In this document: positions 35,307-45,287 of the stretch, piece after piece | Numbering within the stretch: position 1 is the first letter of the stretch | How the letters are laid out: each line of letters begins with the position of its first letter | NCBI GenBank assembly: GCA_965116115.1 | Contig: OZ220486.1 | Span: forward strand, 3,534,001-3,598,000 | Origin: JAPOXR01 sp965116115 | GTDB lineage: Bacteria; Pseudomonadota; Alphaproteobacteria; Rhodobacterales; Rhodobacteraceae | Direction of reading: 5' to 3' | DNA: 64,000 bases | Notes under the pieces: model-generated | Databases searched by the model: none | What the model was told of the DNA's origin: nothing | What the model saw: the letters and a program-made list of their open reading frames with translations, nothing else | Position numbers and translations under genes: made by a program

Positions 35307-36671
35307 CTAGTAGTCTGACACAGTGATAATGATGGTAATCGTGGTTTGGCGGACGTCCTGATTTCCGGTGTTGACGCTCCGTTGAAGTTGCAGCAGCAGC
35401 CTCAGTCTGAACGAAGACAAATGCTGTCCGCCGGGTATTTCAGCCGGATTCTGAGCAGGAATCCAGCGGCTGAGGCCTGTTTCGCGCCGGCGGCGATTAC
35501 AAGAGGCGGGAAGCTATGACGGACTGACAGGAACAAATCGGACGCAAGATACAGCATGTGCGGCTCGAAGATCATGAACGGGCTGAATCAGAGGAGATCG
35601 TTTCATCCGGCCGCGGTTCGGCCGAGCGGCGGCGGCGGGCGCATATTCTTCTTCTCACGGATGAGAACCGGAAGAGCGGTGCGCGCGCCGATGCCGACGC
35701 CGCCGATTCCGTCGGTGTCGGCACGGCGACTGTCGAGCGGCTCCGCCGGCGTTTCGTCGAGGAGGGTATGGCGGCTCTGGAGCGCAAGCCGCATTCGAAC
35801 CGTGTTCCTCCGAAGCTTGACGGCGAGGGCGAGGCGAAGCTGACGATGATCGCCTGTTCGGAACCTCCCGAAGGGCGTTCCTCACAGCCGCTGGAACTGC
35901 TCGGCGAGCGGCTGGTCGCGTTGAATGTCGTTGACAGCATTTCCCGGGAGACGGTCAGGAGGACATTAAAAAAAACGATTTGAAACCGCACCTTACGCGG
36001 TGCTGGCGCATTCCGGCGGAGAACAGCGGCGACTTCGCATGCTCGATGGAGGATGTGCTCAGGGTCTATCAGCGGAAATTCAGCGAGAACGAGGTCCTGG
36101 TCTGCACGGACGAGGCGAGCAAGCAGCAGACGAAGGAGGTCCGCACGGCTTTGCCTGCCGCTCCCGGCCGGCCGGCGCGCTTCGACTGCGAATACGAGCG
36201 CAACGGGACGGCGAATCTGTTCATGGTTCATGCGCCGCTTGCAGGCCAGGGCATGTCAAAATCACCGACCGCCGGACGAAGAAAGATTTCGCCGAGCTCC
36301 TCAGGGACATCGCCGATGTTCACTTCCCCGGCAAAAAAATCGTGCCAGCCATGGACAACGCATGAGCTGTCGAGTCTTTACTACGCTTTTCCGCCGGAGC
36401 AGGCGGGCAGGCTCTACGAGCGTTTCGAAGTTCATCACACGCCGAAACACGGCAGCTGGCTGAACATCGCCGAGAGCGAGATCAGCGTGCTGAGCCGTCA
36501 GTGCCTGTCCCGGCGCATTCCCGACCGGGAGACGCTCTGCCGCGAGGTTTCGGCATGGGAAAAAGCGCGCAACGCCGACCTGGCCCCGGTCAAACAGCGG
36601 TTCACCGCCGAAGACGCGCGCACTGAACTGCATTCTTTGTACCCATCGATATAACAATGACAGACTACTAG
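35307..36671 (+). mobile_element. IS630 family element, copy 1 (defective)
   Basis: Bounded by inverted ends CTAGTAGTCTG at 35307 and its complement ending at 36671. The two ends remain similar for about 29 bases. The outer CTAG is palindromic, so the TA target duplication of this family cannot be separated from the end. Copy 2 (40785-42157) is nearly the same. Confidence 0.85.
35558..36654 (+). pseudogene. IS630 transposase, copy 1
   Basis: A helix-turn-helix part (VGVGTATVERLRRRFVEEG) is joined to the DDE part through an A8 run near 35968, where a -1 slip would fuse the frames (giving LKKNDLKPHLTRCW). In this copy an upstream start has a stop at its fourth codon, and the DDE part leaves frame near 36245 and returns near 36360 after losing bases around the MDN motif. 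HHTPKHGSWLNIAESEISVL with the final Glu is preserved. The enzyme cannot be made whole. Confidence 0.85.
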
Positions 36672-36678
36672 CATTCAA

Positions 36679-38112
36679 GGGGATGTCCCACTTGGTGTTG
36701 AATTTGATACAGGCGGTGTTGCCTCTCCCCCGAGCATCAGCTCGGGGATTTTTGAAGAAAAAGGAAGCAACACCATGAAGACCATCAGCACATTCTCCCG
36801 CGCCTCCGCCAGCGTTTCGAACATCGACGCGCTCGTCGAAGAGGCGTACGAAGACGTGACCGAGAGTTTCGAGAAATTCTGTCTGACGACGGGCATCGCG
36901 TATCTGCGGCAGATGATGGACGAGGACGCCGAACGGCTGGCCGGGAAACGTTACAGTCATTCTCCCGACAAGCCGGGGCACCGCCAGTGCCATACGCGCT
37001 CCCAGGTCGGGTTTCACGGCGGCAAGGTCGGCATCGACCGCCCCCGGCTCCGCTGCAAAGCTGCGGGCAAGGAGATGTCTCTGCCGAGCTGGTAGGAGAT
37101 CTCCGCGGACGGCTATCTTGATCAATGGGCCGTGAACTTGATGACCGCGAGCGCAGCGACCCGCAAGTTCCGCCGGGCGGTGAGGATTCCGGAGGCCGGG
37201 GTTCCCTGCGGGGCGGGCTGCGGGCTGTCGAAATCGGCCGTGTCCCGCCGGTTCAAGGCGTTGACGCAGGCGAAGTTTGATGAATGGATGACTTCCGATC
37301 TGTCGGAGCTTGATCTCGTCGCGGTTCAGATCGACGGGCTGCATATGAGCGACCGCCTGCTGATGATCGGGGCCGTCGGCATTGACGCGTCGGGGCGTAA
37401 GCGCCCGCTGGTCGTCATCGAAGGCACGACGGAGAACGCCGCGACCGTGCAGGCTCTGCTTGATGATCTGATCCGGCGCGGGCTTGATCCGAAGGGCTGT
37501 TATCTGTTCATCGTCGACGGAGCCAGGGCGCTCAGCAAGGCGATCCGGCGCACTTTCGGAGCGGACATCCCTGTTCAGCGCTGTCAGGTTCACAAGGGCC
37601 GCAACATCATCGACCGTCTCGCCGCGGAACATCACGCCGGCGTGCGGCGGACGCTCAGGCAAGCCTGGGAACTTGATGACGCCGACAAGGCCGAGCGGCT
37701 GATGCGCAGCCTGGCTCAGCGGTTCGAACAGGAGGCTCCGGACGTCTCCCGGTCGATACTTGAGGGCCTGGACGAGGTCCTGACCGTCTCCCGGCTCGGC
37801 CTGCCGTCAGAGCTGCGGCGGTCGCTGGCGAGCACGAACATCATCGAGTCGATGAACAGCACGGTCCGGCAGGTCTGCCGCAACGTGAAGCGCTGGAGGA
37901 ACGCCGGGATGGCTCTGCGACAGCCCGCTGCCGGCATGACAGGGCCGAGAGGGGTTTCCGCCGCATCAAGGCTTACAGGCAGCTGCCCGTTCTCAAGCAG
38001 GCTCTCATCGAACATCGTCGAAAGAATCGGCTTGACCGGCTCAAGGACGCCGCGTAGGTAGTCGACAGGCAGCATCGCTCCTGCGGATTTCAACACCAAG
38101 CGGGACATTCCC
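36679..38112 (+). mobile_element. IS256 family element, copy 1
   Basis: Flanked by an exact 8-bp target duplication GCATTCAA (36671-36678 and 38113-38120). The ends are 24-base inverted repeats starting GGGGATGTCCC, matching in 21 positions. It sits directly against the right end of IS630 copy 1, sharing one base. It lies opposite in orientation to copy 2 (38368-39803). Confidence 0.9.
36775..38057 (+). pseudogene. IS256 (mutator) transposase, copy 1
   Basis: Starts with MKTISTFSRASASVSNIDAL after AAGGAAG. An in-frame TAG at 37093-37095 interrupts it after SLPSW. The same frame then resumes with the DDE core (LDLVAVQIDGLHM, YLFIVDGARALSKAI, STNIIESMNSTVRQVCRN) and shifts near 37945 before the KAYRQLPVLKQALIEHRR tail. 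Copy 2 carries both lesions at the same sites, with TAA instead of TAG, so they predate the split of the copies. Confidence 0.88.
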
Positions 38113-38185
38113 GCATTCAACCCCATGCCAGCGTTATTCCGCTGCTACCATGGAAACACCGAAAAGTCAAGAGAGGATAGGGTAA

Positions 38186-38362
38186 ATGGATATTTTGTGG
38201 TGGGTTGTCGCGGTCATTTTAGGTCTGGCGATGATAGGCCTTTTCATAGGCATTTTGTCTGATGTTTTGGGCTTTATCGTTTTGATTTTCGCTGCCATCG
38301 GCGCCTTTGTCGTCAGCTTGTTCAAAGGCTTATTCGGAAAGTCAAAACGCCGCGAAGATTGA
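38186..38362 (+). CDS. 58-residue hydrophobic membrane protein
   Basis: An ATG at 38186, with GAGAGGA upstream, opens a frame to TGA at 38360-38362. It encodes two hydrophobic segments (ILWWVVAVILGLAMIGLFIG and FIVLIFAAIGAFVVSLF) and a basic tail (GKSKRRED). Codon use is more AT-rich than that of the neighbours. It is the only gene between the two inverted IS256 copies, and its stop codon forms the first bases of the copy 2 target duplication. It may be a small phage-like or stress membrane protein. No family recognised. Confidence 0.6.
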   Translation: MDILWWVVAVILGLAMIGLFIGILSDVLGFIVLIFAAIGAFVVSLFKGLFGKSKRRED

Positions 38363-38367
38363 TCGTC

Positions 38368-39803
38368 GGGGATGTCCCGCTTGGTGTTGAAACCCGCAGG
38401 AGCGATGCTGCCTGTCGACTACCTACGCGGCGTCCCTGAGCCGGTCAAGCCGATTCTTTTGACGATGTTCGATGAGAGCCTGCTTGAGAACGGGCAGCTG
38501 CTTGTACGCCTTGATGCGGCGGAAACCCTTCTCGGCCCTGTCATGCCGGCCGCGGGCTGTCGCAGAGCCATCCCGGCGTTTCTCCAGCGCTTCACGTTGC
38601 GGCAGACCTGCCGGACCTTGCTGTTCATCGACTCGATGATGTTCGTGCTCGCCAGCGACCGCCGCAGCTCTGACGGCAGGCCGAGCCGGGAGACGGTCAG
38701 GACCTCGTCCAGGCCCTCAAGTATCGACCGGGAGACGTCCGGAGCCTCCTGTTCGAACCGCCGAGCCAGGCTGCGCATCAGCCGCTCGGCCTTGTCGGCG
38801 TCATCAAGTTCCCAGGCCTGTCTGAGCGTCCGCCGCACGGCGGCGTGATGTTCCGCGGCGAGACGGTCGGTGATGTTGCGGCCCTTGTGAACCTGGCAGC
38901 GCTGGACAGGGATATCCGCGCCGAAAGTGCGCCGGATCGCCTTGCTGAGCGCCCCGGCTCCGTCGACGATGAACAGATAACAGCCCTCTGGATCAAGCCC
39001 GCGCCCGATCAGATCATCAAGCAGAGCCTGCACCGTCGCAGCATTCTCCGTCGCGCCCTCGATGACGCCAAGCGGGTGCTTACGCCCGGACGCGTCAATG
39101 CCGACCGCCCCGATCATCAGCAAGCGGTCGCTCAGATGCAGCCCGTCGATCTGAACCGCGACGAGATCAAGCTCCGACAGATCGGAAGTCATCCATTCAT
39201 CAAACTTCGCCTGCGTCAGAGCCTTGAACCGGCGGGACACGGCTGATTTCGACAGCCCGCAGCCCGCCCCGCACGGAACCCCGGCCTCCGGAATCCTCAC
39301 CGCCCGGCGGAACTTGCGGGTCGCTACATTCGCCGTCATCAGGTTCACCGACTGTTGATCAAGACAGCCGTCCGCGGAGATCTCTTACCAGTTCGGCAGA
39401 GACATCTCCTTGCCCGCAGCCTTGCAGCGGAGCCGCGGACGGTCGATGCCGACCTTGCCGCCGTGAAACCCGACCTGGGAACGCGTGTGCCCCCAGCGGT
39501 GCCCCGGCTTGTCGGGAGAATGACTGTAACGCTTCCCGGCCAGCCGCTCGGCGTCCTCGTCCATCATCTGCCGCAGATACGCGATGCCCGTCGTCAGACA
39601 GAATTTCTCGAAACTCTCGGTCACGTCTTCGTACGCTTCTTCGACGAGCGCGTTGATGTTCGAAGCGCTGGCGGAGGCGCCGGGGAATGTGCTGATGGTC
39701 TTCATGGCATTGCTTCCTTTTTCTTCATTAAATCCCCGAGCTGATGCTCGGGGGAGAGGCAACACCGCCCATATCAAATTCAACACCGATCGGGACATCC
39801 CTC
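38368..39803 (-). mobile_element. IS256 family element, copy 2
   Basis: Flanked by an 8-bp target duplication TGATCGTC (38360-38367 and 39804-39811), different from that of copy 1, which proves an independent insertion. The inverted ends begin GGGGATGTCCC on the left. It is inverted relative to copy 1, with 255 bases between the two elements. Confidence 0.9.
38423..39705 (-). pseudogene. IS256 (mutator) transposase, copy 2
   Basis: Highly similar to copy 1 throughout. It has an in-frame TAA after SLPNW at the position where copy 1 has TAG, and the same frameshift before the C-terminal tail. The DDE motifs (IDGLHL, IVDGAGALSKAI, NIIESMNSKV) are present. It cannot make a full-length enzyme. 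Confidence 0.88.
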
Positions 39804-39811
39804 TGATCGTC

Positions 39812-39964
39812 CGCCGCCGCCCGGTAAGCTGCTATGAGTTCCGGGTTTTCATAGATCAGAGACTGCGGCGTCTTCCGCTGTTCCTGCGGCGTCGGGTCCT
39901 CTTCGGCTTCGTCGAGGCCGCAGATGCGGGCCGCCGACTCAATGCTGATTCCGTTCTGCCTCAA
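39812..39964 (-). pseudogene. Unknown gene fragment truncated by IS256 copy 2
   Basis: A minus-strand frame reads RQNGISIESAARICGLDEAE and then a charged stretch to AAYRAAADDQ, where the IS target begins. The GIS-x-E-x-x-A-x-x-x-GL pattern resembles the helical tail of Rpn/PD-(D/E)XK proteins, but the fragment is too short for a firm call. Confidence 0.3.
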
Positions 39965-40029
39965 AGTTCCGAAGGCCCGCGCCCGGCCGGTAAGATGGAA
40001 CCTCTGGTCTGCCGGTTTACGGCTGCGCC

Positions 40030-40204
40030 CGAGCGCAAGAGCGGTGGATCATCCGGCAATAAGGATCCGCTCGGACTTTATGACGATAACGGCAACGGCA
40101 GGATTACCTGTGCGGAAGCCCGCCGTCACGGAATCGCCCCAGTTCCGCGCGGACACCCTGCATACCGAATTCATGCGGGATGGAGACGGCGTTGTCTGTG
40201 AGTA
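40030..40204 (+). pseudogene. Excalibur/EF-hand domain gene remnant
   Basis: GLYDDNGNGRITCAEARRHG continues IAPVPRGHPAY in one frame and, after a small indel near 40165, the next frame gives FMRDGDGVVCE and a stop. Together these are the standard end of bacterial Excalibur Ca-binding proteins (DDNGNGRITCxEAR with a final DGDGVVCE). The N-terminal part is unrecognisable. The domain is normally extracytoplasmic, often attached to nucleases. Confidence 0.55.
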
Positions 40205-40416
40205 ACGGACTCAACTGCAAATGATGTGCGCGCCGGACATAGCCAAGCGGAAACGATTGTTTCGTTTAAATGGCGCGGAATAATCGCACTGCCGCGAGTT
40301 TGAATGCAGTTCCGGGAAGAATCGGCCAAGGCGCGTACTCGACTATTTGACCTGCCGGGGCGTTTGCGGCACAGTACCGGGCGGCCAATGGTGAGAGAAC
40401 GCAAAGGAGATTTGAG

Positions 40417-40784
40417 ATGATAGGCAGCCAGCATGACATGACGGACGATGAATGGCAACGGCTGGAGCGCGTGATGCCGAAAGGCCTGCCGGGGCCCCAG
40501 CGCAAGGACGATCGTAAGGTGATGGACGGGATATTCTTCGTGCTGCGCACCAGCATCCCATGGCGGGATCTGCCCGGATGCTACGGGCCGTACACGACCT
40601 GCTTTAATCGCTATAACCGGTGGAGAAAGTCGGGCCGATGGCAGAAGATTCTTGATGATCTTAAAAGGGCTGAAGAAGCGGATGAAGAAACAGCAGACGA
40701 CGGCGATCTGGCGCTGCGGCGCCGGATGATCGACTCGTCGTCAGTCCGCGCTAACCGCCATGCCGCCGGGTCGCTCAAAAACGG
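40417..40784 (+). pseudogene. IS5 family transposase, N-terminal part, cut by IS630 copy 2
   Basis: HDMTDDEWQRLERVMPK, DGIFFVLRTSIPWRDLPGCYG and RYNRWRKSGRWQKIL are the opening of IS5-type transposase OrfA. The frame then reads MIDSSSVRANRHAAGSLKNG and stops where the IS630 end CTAG begins. The rest of the gene is not found on the other side of that element, so deletion or recombination removed it. AAGGAG precedes the ATG. Confidence 0.8.
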
Positions 40785-42157
40785 CTAGTAGTCTGACACA
40801 GTGATAATGATGGCAATCGTGGTTTGGCGGACGTCCTGATTTCCAGTGTTGACGCTCCGTTGAAGTTGCAGTAGCAGCCTCAGTCTGAACGAAGACAAAT
40901 GCTGTCGGCCGGGTATTTGAGCCGGATTCTGAGCAGGAATCCAGCGGCTGAGGCCTGTTTCGCGCCGGCGGCGATTACAAGAGGCGGGAAGCTATGACGG
41001 ATCAGCAGGAACAAATCGGACGCAAGATACAGCATGTGCGGCTCGAAGATCATGAACGGGCTGAATCAGAGGAGATCGTTTCATCCGGCCGCGGTTCGGC
41101 CGAGCGGCGGCGGCGGGCGCATATTCTTCTTCTCACGGATGAGAACCGGAAGAGCGGCGCGCGCGCCGATGCCGACGCCGCCGATTCTGTCGGGGTCGGC
41201 ACGGCGACTGTCGAGCGGCTCCGCCGGCGTTTCGTCGAGGAGGGTACAGCGGCTCTGGAGCGCAGGCCGCATTCGAACCGCGTTCCTCCGAAGCTTGACG
41301 GCGAGGGCGAGGCGAAGCTGACGATGATCGCCTGTTCGGAACCTCCCGAGGGGCGTTCCTCACAGCCGCCGGCCCTGCTCGGCGAGCGGCTGGTCGCGTT
41401 GAATGTCGTCGATGGCATTTCCCGGGAAACGGTCAGGAGGACATTAAAAAAAACGATTTGAAACCGCACCTTACGCGGTGTCAGTGCATTCCGGCGGAGA
41501 ACAGCGGCGACTTCGCATGCTCGATGGAGGATGTGCTCAGGGTTTATCAGCGGAAGTTCAGCGGGGACGAGGTCCTGGTCTGCACAGCCGAGGCTCTGAG
41601 AAAGCGGACGAAGGAGGTCCGCACGGCTTTGCCGACCGCTCCCGGCCGGCCGGCGCGCTTCGACTGCGAATACGAGCGCAACGGGACGGCGAATCTGTTC
41701 ATGGTTCATGCGCCGCTTGCGGGCCAGGGCATGTCAAAATCACCGACCGCCGGACGAAGAAAGATTTCGCCGAGCTCCTCAGGGATATCGCCGATATTCA
41801 CTTCCCCGGCAAAAAAATCGTGCTGGTGACAGCCAACCTTAACACGCATAAGCTGTCGAGTCTTTACCATGCTTTTCCGCCGGAGCAGGCGGGCAGGCTC
41901 TACGAGCGCTTCGAAGTTCATCACACGCCGAAACACGGCACCCGGCTGAACATCGCCGAGAGCGAAATCAGCGTGCTGAGCCGTCAGCGCCTGTCCCGGC
42001 GCATTCCCGACCGGAAGACGCTCTGCCGCGAGGTTTCGGCATGGGAAAAAGCGCGCAACGCCGACCCGGCCCCGGTCAAATGGCGGTTCACCGCCGAAGA
42101 CGCGCGCATCAAACTGCATTCCCTTTATCCATCAATATAACAATGACAGACTACTAG
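40785..42157 (+). mobile_element. IS630 family element, copy 2 (defective)
   Basis: The same ends as copy 1 (CTAGTAGTCTG and complement) at 40785 and 42157. Sequence is nearly identical to copy 1, apart from scattered changes and the MDN region. It is inserted at the 3' break of the IS5 gene and followed at once by an IS256 end fragment. Confidence 0.85.
40994..42140 (+). pseudogene. IS630 transposase, copy 2
   Basis: Starts MTDQQEQIGRKIQHVRLEDH. The A8 run near 41446-41453 again separates the helix-turn-helix frame from the DDE frame, and a second shift near 41725 takes the DDE part into a third frame (GHVKITDRRTKKDFAELLRD through the end LHSLYPSI). The catalytic VMDN motif of the family reads VTANLNTHK, so the second Asp is lost. 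Two copies sharing the A8 structure fits a programmed -1 slip in the ancestor. Confidence 0.85.
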
Positions 42158-42215
42158 ATAGTCGACAGGCAGCATCGCTCATGCGGGTTTCAACACCAGT
42201 CGGGACATCCCCCTC
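42158..42215 (-). mobile_element. IS256 end fragment
   Basis: Matches 38058-38112 (right end of IS256 copy 1): AGTCGACAGGCAGCATCGCT, then the inverted-repeat core CGGGACATCCC. Only about 58 bases are left, joined to an IS630 end on the left and to an ISNCY fragment on the right. Confidence 0.75.
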
Positions 42216-42456
42216 GATGTCATCCCGCGACTTCGGATTGATCTTCAAAGTTTCGATAGACTTCGAGCCGAGGCGGGCCGGTTTGATCAAGCGTCTCATA
42301 TCGTTCTCCCGGTGAAAAAGCGGCGAAGATTGCCCCGATCAGGGCTTAATCGCCGGATTTTTAGCGGAAAAGCTGATTCTTCACAACTGAAAAACACATC
42401 AAAATACTAAAAATGATAAGTAAAGAACTTTTCGGGCAGGCACTACATAATCTCCA
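42216..42456 (-). mobile_element. 5'-end fragment of the ISNCY/IS4-like element
   Basis: Closely matches 6225-6460 of the nested element: the first transposase codons (RLIKPARLGS), the GGGAG ribosome site and the terminal CAGGCACTA. The rest of the IS is missing. It forms the left boundary of the dnd locus. Confidence 0.8.
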
Positions 42457-42715
42457 CTTTTTTGGTTTGGTATTATGTCCAATATTGGTATGTGCACAAC
42501 TCGGTTTTGTGTCACCTATCATCGGAGGGGCTTGGGGTAAGTGGATGGAAGGGGAAATCCGCTGGCTGGCATCTGGGAGGAGATTGCCGACGAATATGCG
42601 CAGCCGCACAGCAAGCCTTGGATCATTGGCTTTTCCGGCGGTAAGGACAGCACGCTGGTAGCGCATCTTGTGGTGGAGCATCTGCTCTCGATCCCTCGTA
42701 GTGATCGGGTGCGGG

Positions 42716-45287
42716 CTGCCCATTAGTCATAAAAGGTGTCATCACAAGTGGTTCCGGCGGGCGGCGATTCCGCCGTCTTCCGCCCGGTCCGGGCGCGTTT
42801 TCCGGTCTGCGAGGGACGGTTCGGGGCTGATATTCAGCCTTGAGCGAGAAGTTTCGCCACGCGGCTTCCCCGGCCGGCAGCAAGCGCGCGCTCGACGGCG
42901 GCGGCGCCATGGGAGAGGAAGGCGTAACCTTCCCAGACGGTCTGAGCGCCGGCGGGGTCGTCATATTTGCGGCCGAGATATCCGCCCATCCGGGCGAGCA
43001 TCGCGACCGCCGTTCCGAGATCGCCGGGCGGCGGCAGACGCAGGGCGTCGGCGTAGTCCGCCATCACCGCGATTTCGGTTTCCGAGAACAGGGCGGAGGG
43101 TTCGAGATCGGGCGTTTCGCGTCCGAGCAGAGCGAGGGTCAGCAGCCGCCAGGCGATGACGGCGCGCAGCGCGGTTTCGCGTTCGACGCGTTCGCGGGCG
43201 CGGTGCGCGGTTTTCTCCACGGCGCATCCGGTTTTGAGAACGCGGTGCCAGTCCTCGATCCGCCAGCGGAGCTGATAGAAGCGGGTCACTTCGCGGGCCT
43301 CCGCGGAGCAGGTCACCGGCAGCGATGTCAGAAGGAACTGCTCGACGGGTTCCGATCCGTCGGCGGGCGGCGCGGTTTCCCGCACATGGACCACGGCAAG
43401 GCGGACCGACTGCGCTCCCAGCCGCGGACGCTGCTTTTCGGGAACCGGCAGGTCCAGCGTTTTCCAGCGCAGACCGCAAACCGCATCGCGCGCGGCGCGG
43501 CCGGGAAAGGCGGGCTGACCGCGCGCGGCGCGGCGCGGCGACCGGCGCGGCGCTTGAAGCCGCATCCGGTCTTTGACCGGCTGCAGGCGCATGCGGGCGA
43601 ACAGCCTGCGGCACCCCTTGCCGAGACTGCGGTCCCGGCCGGCGCGGATCAGGATGTCGATCCGGCCGTTCAGGCGTCGCCATGCGTCGAAAACCTCGAA
43701 CGCGTCGCCTTCCCGGTCCATCACCGCGACGGCGCGGACATCGCTCAGCCCGTCGACCAGCCGGGCGCTGTCGTCAAGGGCCCTTACCCAGCGCAGGGTC
43801 TTCGGCCCGCCGTCCGGCGGGGCATCGAACTCGATGCGCGGCACGCCCAGCGGGATGCCGTCCGCCGAGACCGCGAAGGTCGAGTGAAGATGCAGACCGA
43901 GCGTGCCTTCGGCCCCTTTATTGCGCGAGATCATACCCAGCCCCTCGCACCGGCCGTGCGTCGCCAGGTTGACGTCGGTGCCGTCCTGGATCAGAAGAAC
44001 CGTGTCCTGTCCCTGAATCCGCCGGCGGGTCCGCCCGCGGTGCGGCCCGAGGATCGCCTGCGCCGAGACCGCGGCCGTGTCGGGATGCTCGATCAAGCGG
44101 TAATATCCTGTCGTCATCGCGCTGTTCCCATGGGCCGCGGTATAAAAGGTCTTCGAGAACGACCGGCCCAGCAGAGCCGCGGAGGCGACGAGACGCCTGG
44201 TCAGACGGGCGTCGCCGAGATCGGCCCCGCCGAATTCCTGCCCGGCCCAGCCGGCGCTGTCAAGGCCGTCATGAGGAGCCAGCGGTTCGACCCGCGCTCC
44301 CAGCCGGCGGCACTGGTCCTTGCAGAGCGGGCGCAGCCAGACCTCCTTCGGCGGCACCGGCCGGCGGTTCCGGTCGCGTCCGGCGGTGACGCCGGCCCGG
44401 CTCCATCCGGTCGCGCGGCAACTGGCGCCGCTGTGTCCGGGACCGACATAGGTCTCGACGAGAACCGGACGCAGACCGTAAATCCGCTCATAATCGCGCC
44501 CGACGCGCCGCAGGCACAGGCCCAAGGCCCGGGAGGCGAGGTTGCGGCACCGTCCGGGAGCGGGACGGAGCAGAAAGCGGGCCATGCAGATGACCCGGCA
44601 GCGGTTCGCCTCGCGCTGTTCCGCGGCTGGCCGATCCAGCGGTCGCGGGCGTTTTGCGCCCGGGCGGGGGCGGCGAACAGGAAACCGCCGAGCACGTCCT
44701 CTCCGGCGACGAGAAAATAGCGGATCTGGCAGCCCGCGGCCTTGACCGGACCGAGAGGATGCTCCCGGGCGGTCATCGCCGACTGAAGACGCTTCCCGGC
44801 GGCGTCCTCGACCGGAACCGCCGCCAAGCCGGCGATCAGGCCGGCCCGGTCGGGAACCGCCGGCAGCGGCGGGGCCGGAAGCTCCCGGGGGTCGGCGCGC
44901 GGCGCCAGGCTCGCCGGCCACGGACGCGCCGGAGGCAGCGTGATCCGCCCGGCCCTTTCCAGCGCCTCGAGGGCCGACAGACAGCTTTGCAGCCGCAGGC
45001 GTCCGCGCCCGTCGCGGAGGGCGAAAACGCCGCAGACCTCCCGCACTCCGGCCCATCGGCAAGGGGACCGGTCAAGAATCGGCTGCAGCCGCGCCAAGGC
45101 GCCGGGCTGCCCGAGGGTTGAACGAATCGGCAGCGGCGTGTATTCCATGGCGGAGAACATGGATGCCCCGAGGGAGTTTGTCAAGCCTCCGCGCTGAAAA
45201 AATCAGCTGAGCGGGAAATCACGGAATCGCTGCGGCCAAGCGTCGGCTGGCGCACTTGTGATGACACCTTTTATGACTAATGGGCAG
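42716..45287 (-). mobile_element. IS4-like element with DruA-type domain, inserted in dndC
   Basis: Exact 35-base inverted ends (42716-42750 and 45253-45287, beginning CTGCCCATTAGTCATAAAAG) and an 8-bp target duplication GGTGCGGG (42708-42715 and 45288-45295). Perfect ends and target copies point to a recent insertion. The element is 2572 bases and carries one transposase gene. Confidence 0.93.
42834..45184 (-). pseudogene. IS4 family transposase with N-terminal DruA/DUF4338-like domain
   Basis: Reading from about 45160-45184, the first frame gives REVCGVFALRDGRGRLRLQS and IRYFLVAGEDVLGGFLFAAP, then ARDRWIGQ; the next frame continues AAEQREANRCRVICMARFLL and GLRPVLVETYVGPGHSGASC. Together these are the order of motifs in DUF4338 (DruA). 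A single-base slip near 44630 separates them. The IS4 core follows: LLIQDGTDVNLATHG, AVMDREGDAFEVFDAWRR and YQLRWRIEDWHRVLK (D, D, E). Whether the slip is programmed or a mutation is not clear. The transposase core itself (43000-44200) is open. Confidence 0.75.

Noticed and set aside
36301..37662. 453-codon minus-strand frame across IS630 and IS256
   Set aside because: It runs through the boundary of two unrelated elements on the antisense strand, so it cannot be a real gene.
42840..44720. Long plus-strand frame (626 codons) opposite the IS4 transposase
   Set aside because: No recognisable domain; the opposite strand holds the DDE motifs and ends of the IS define orientation.
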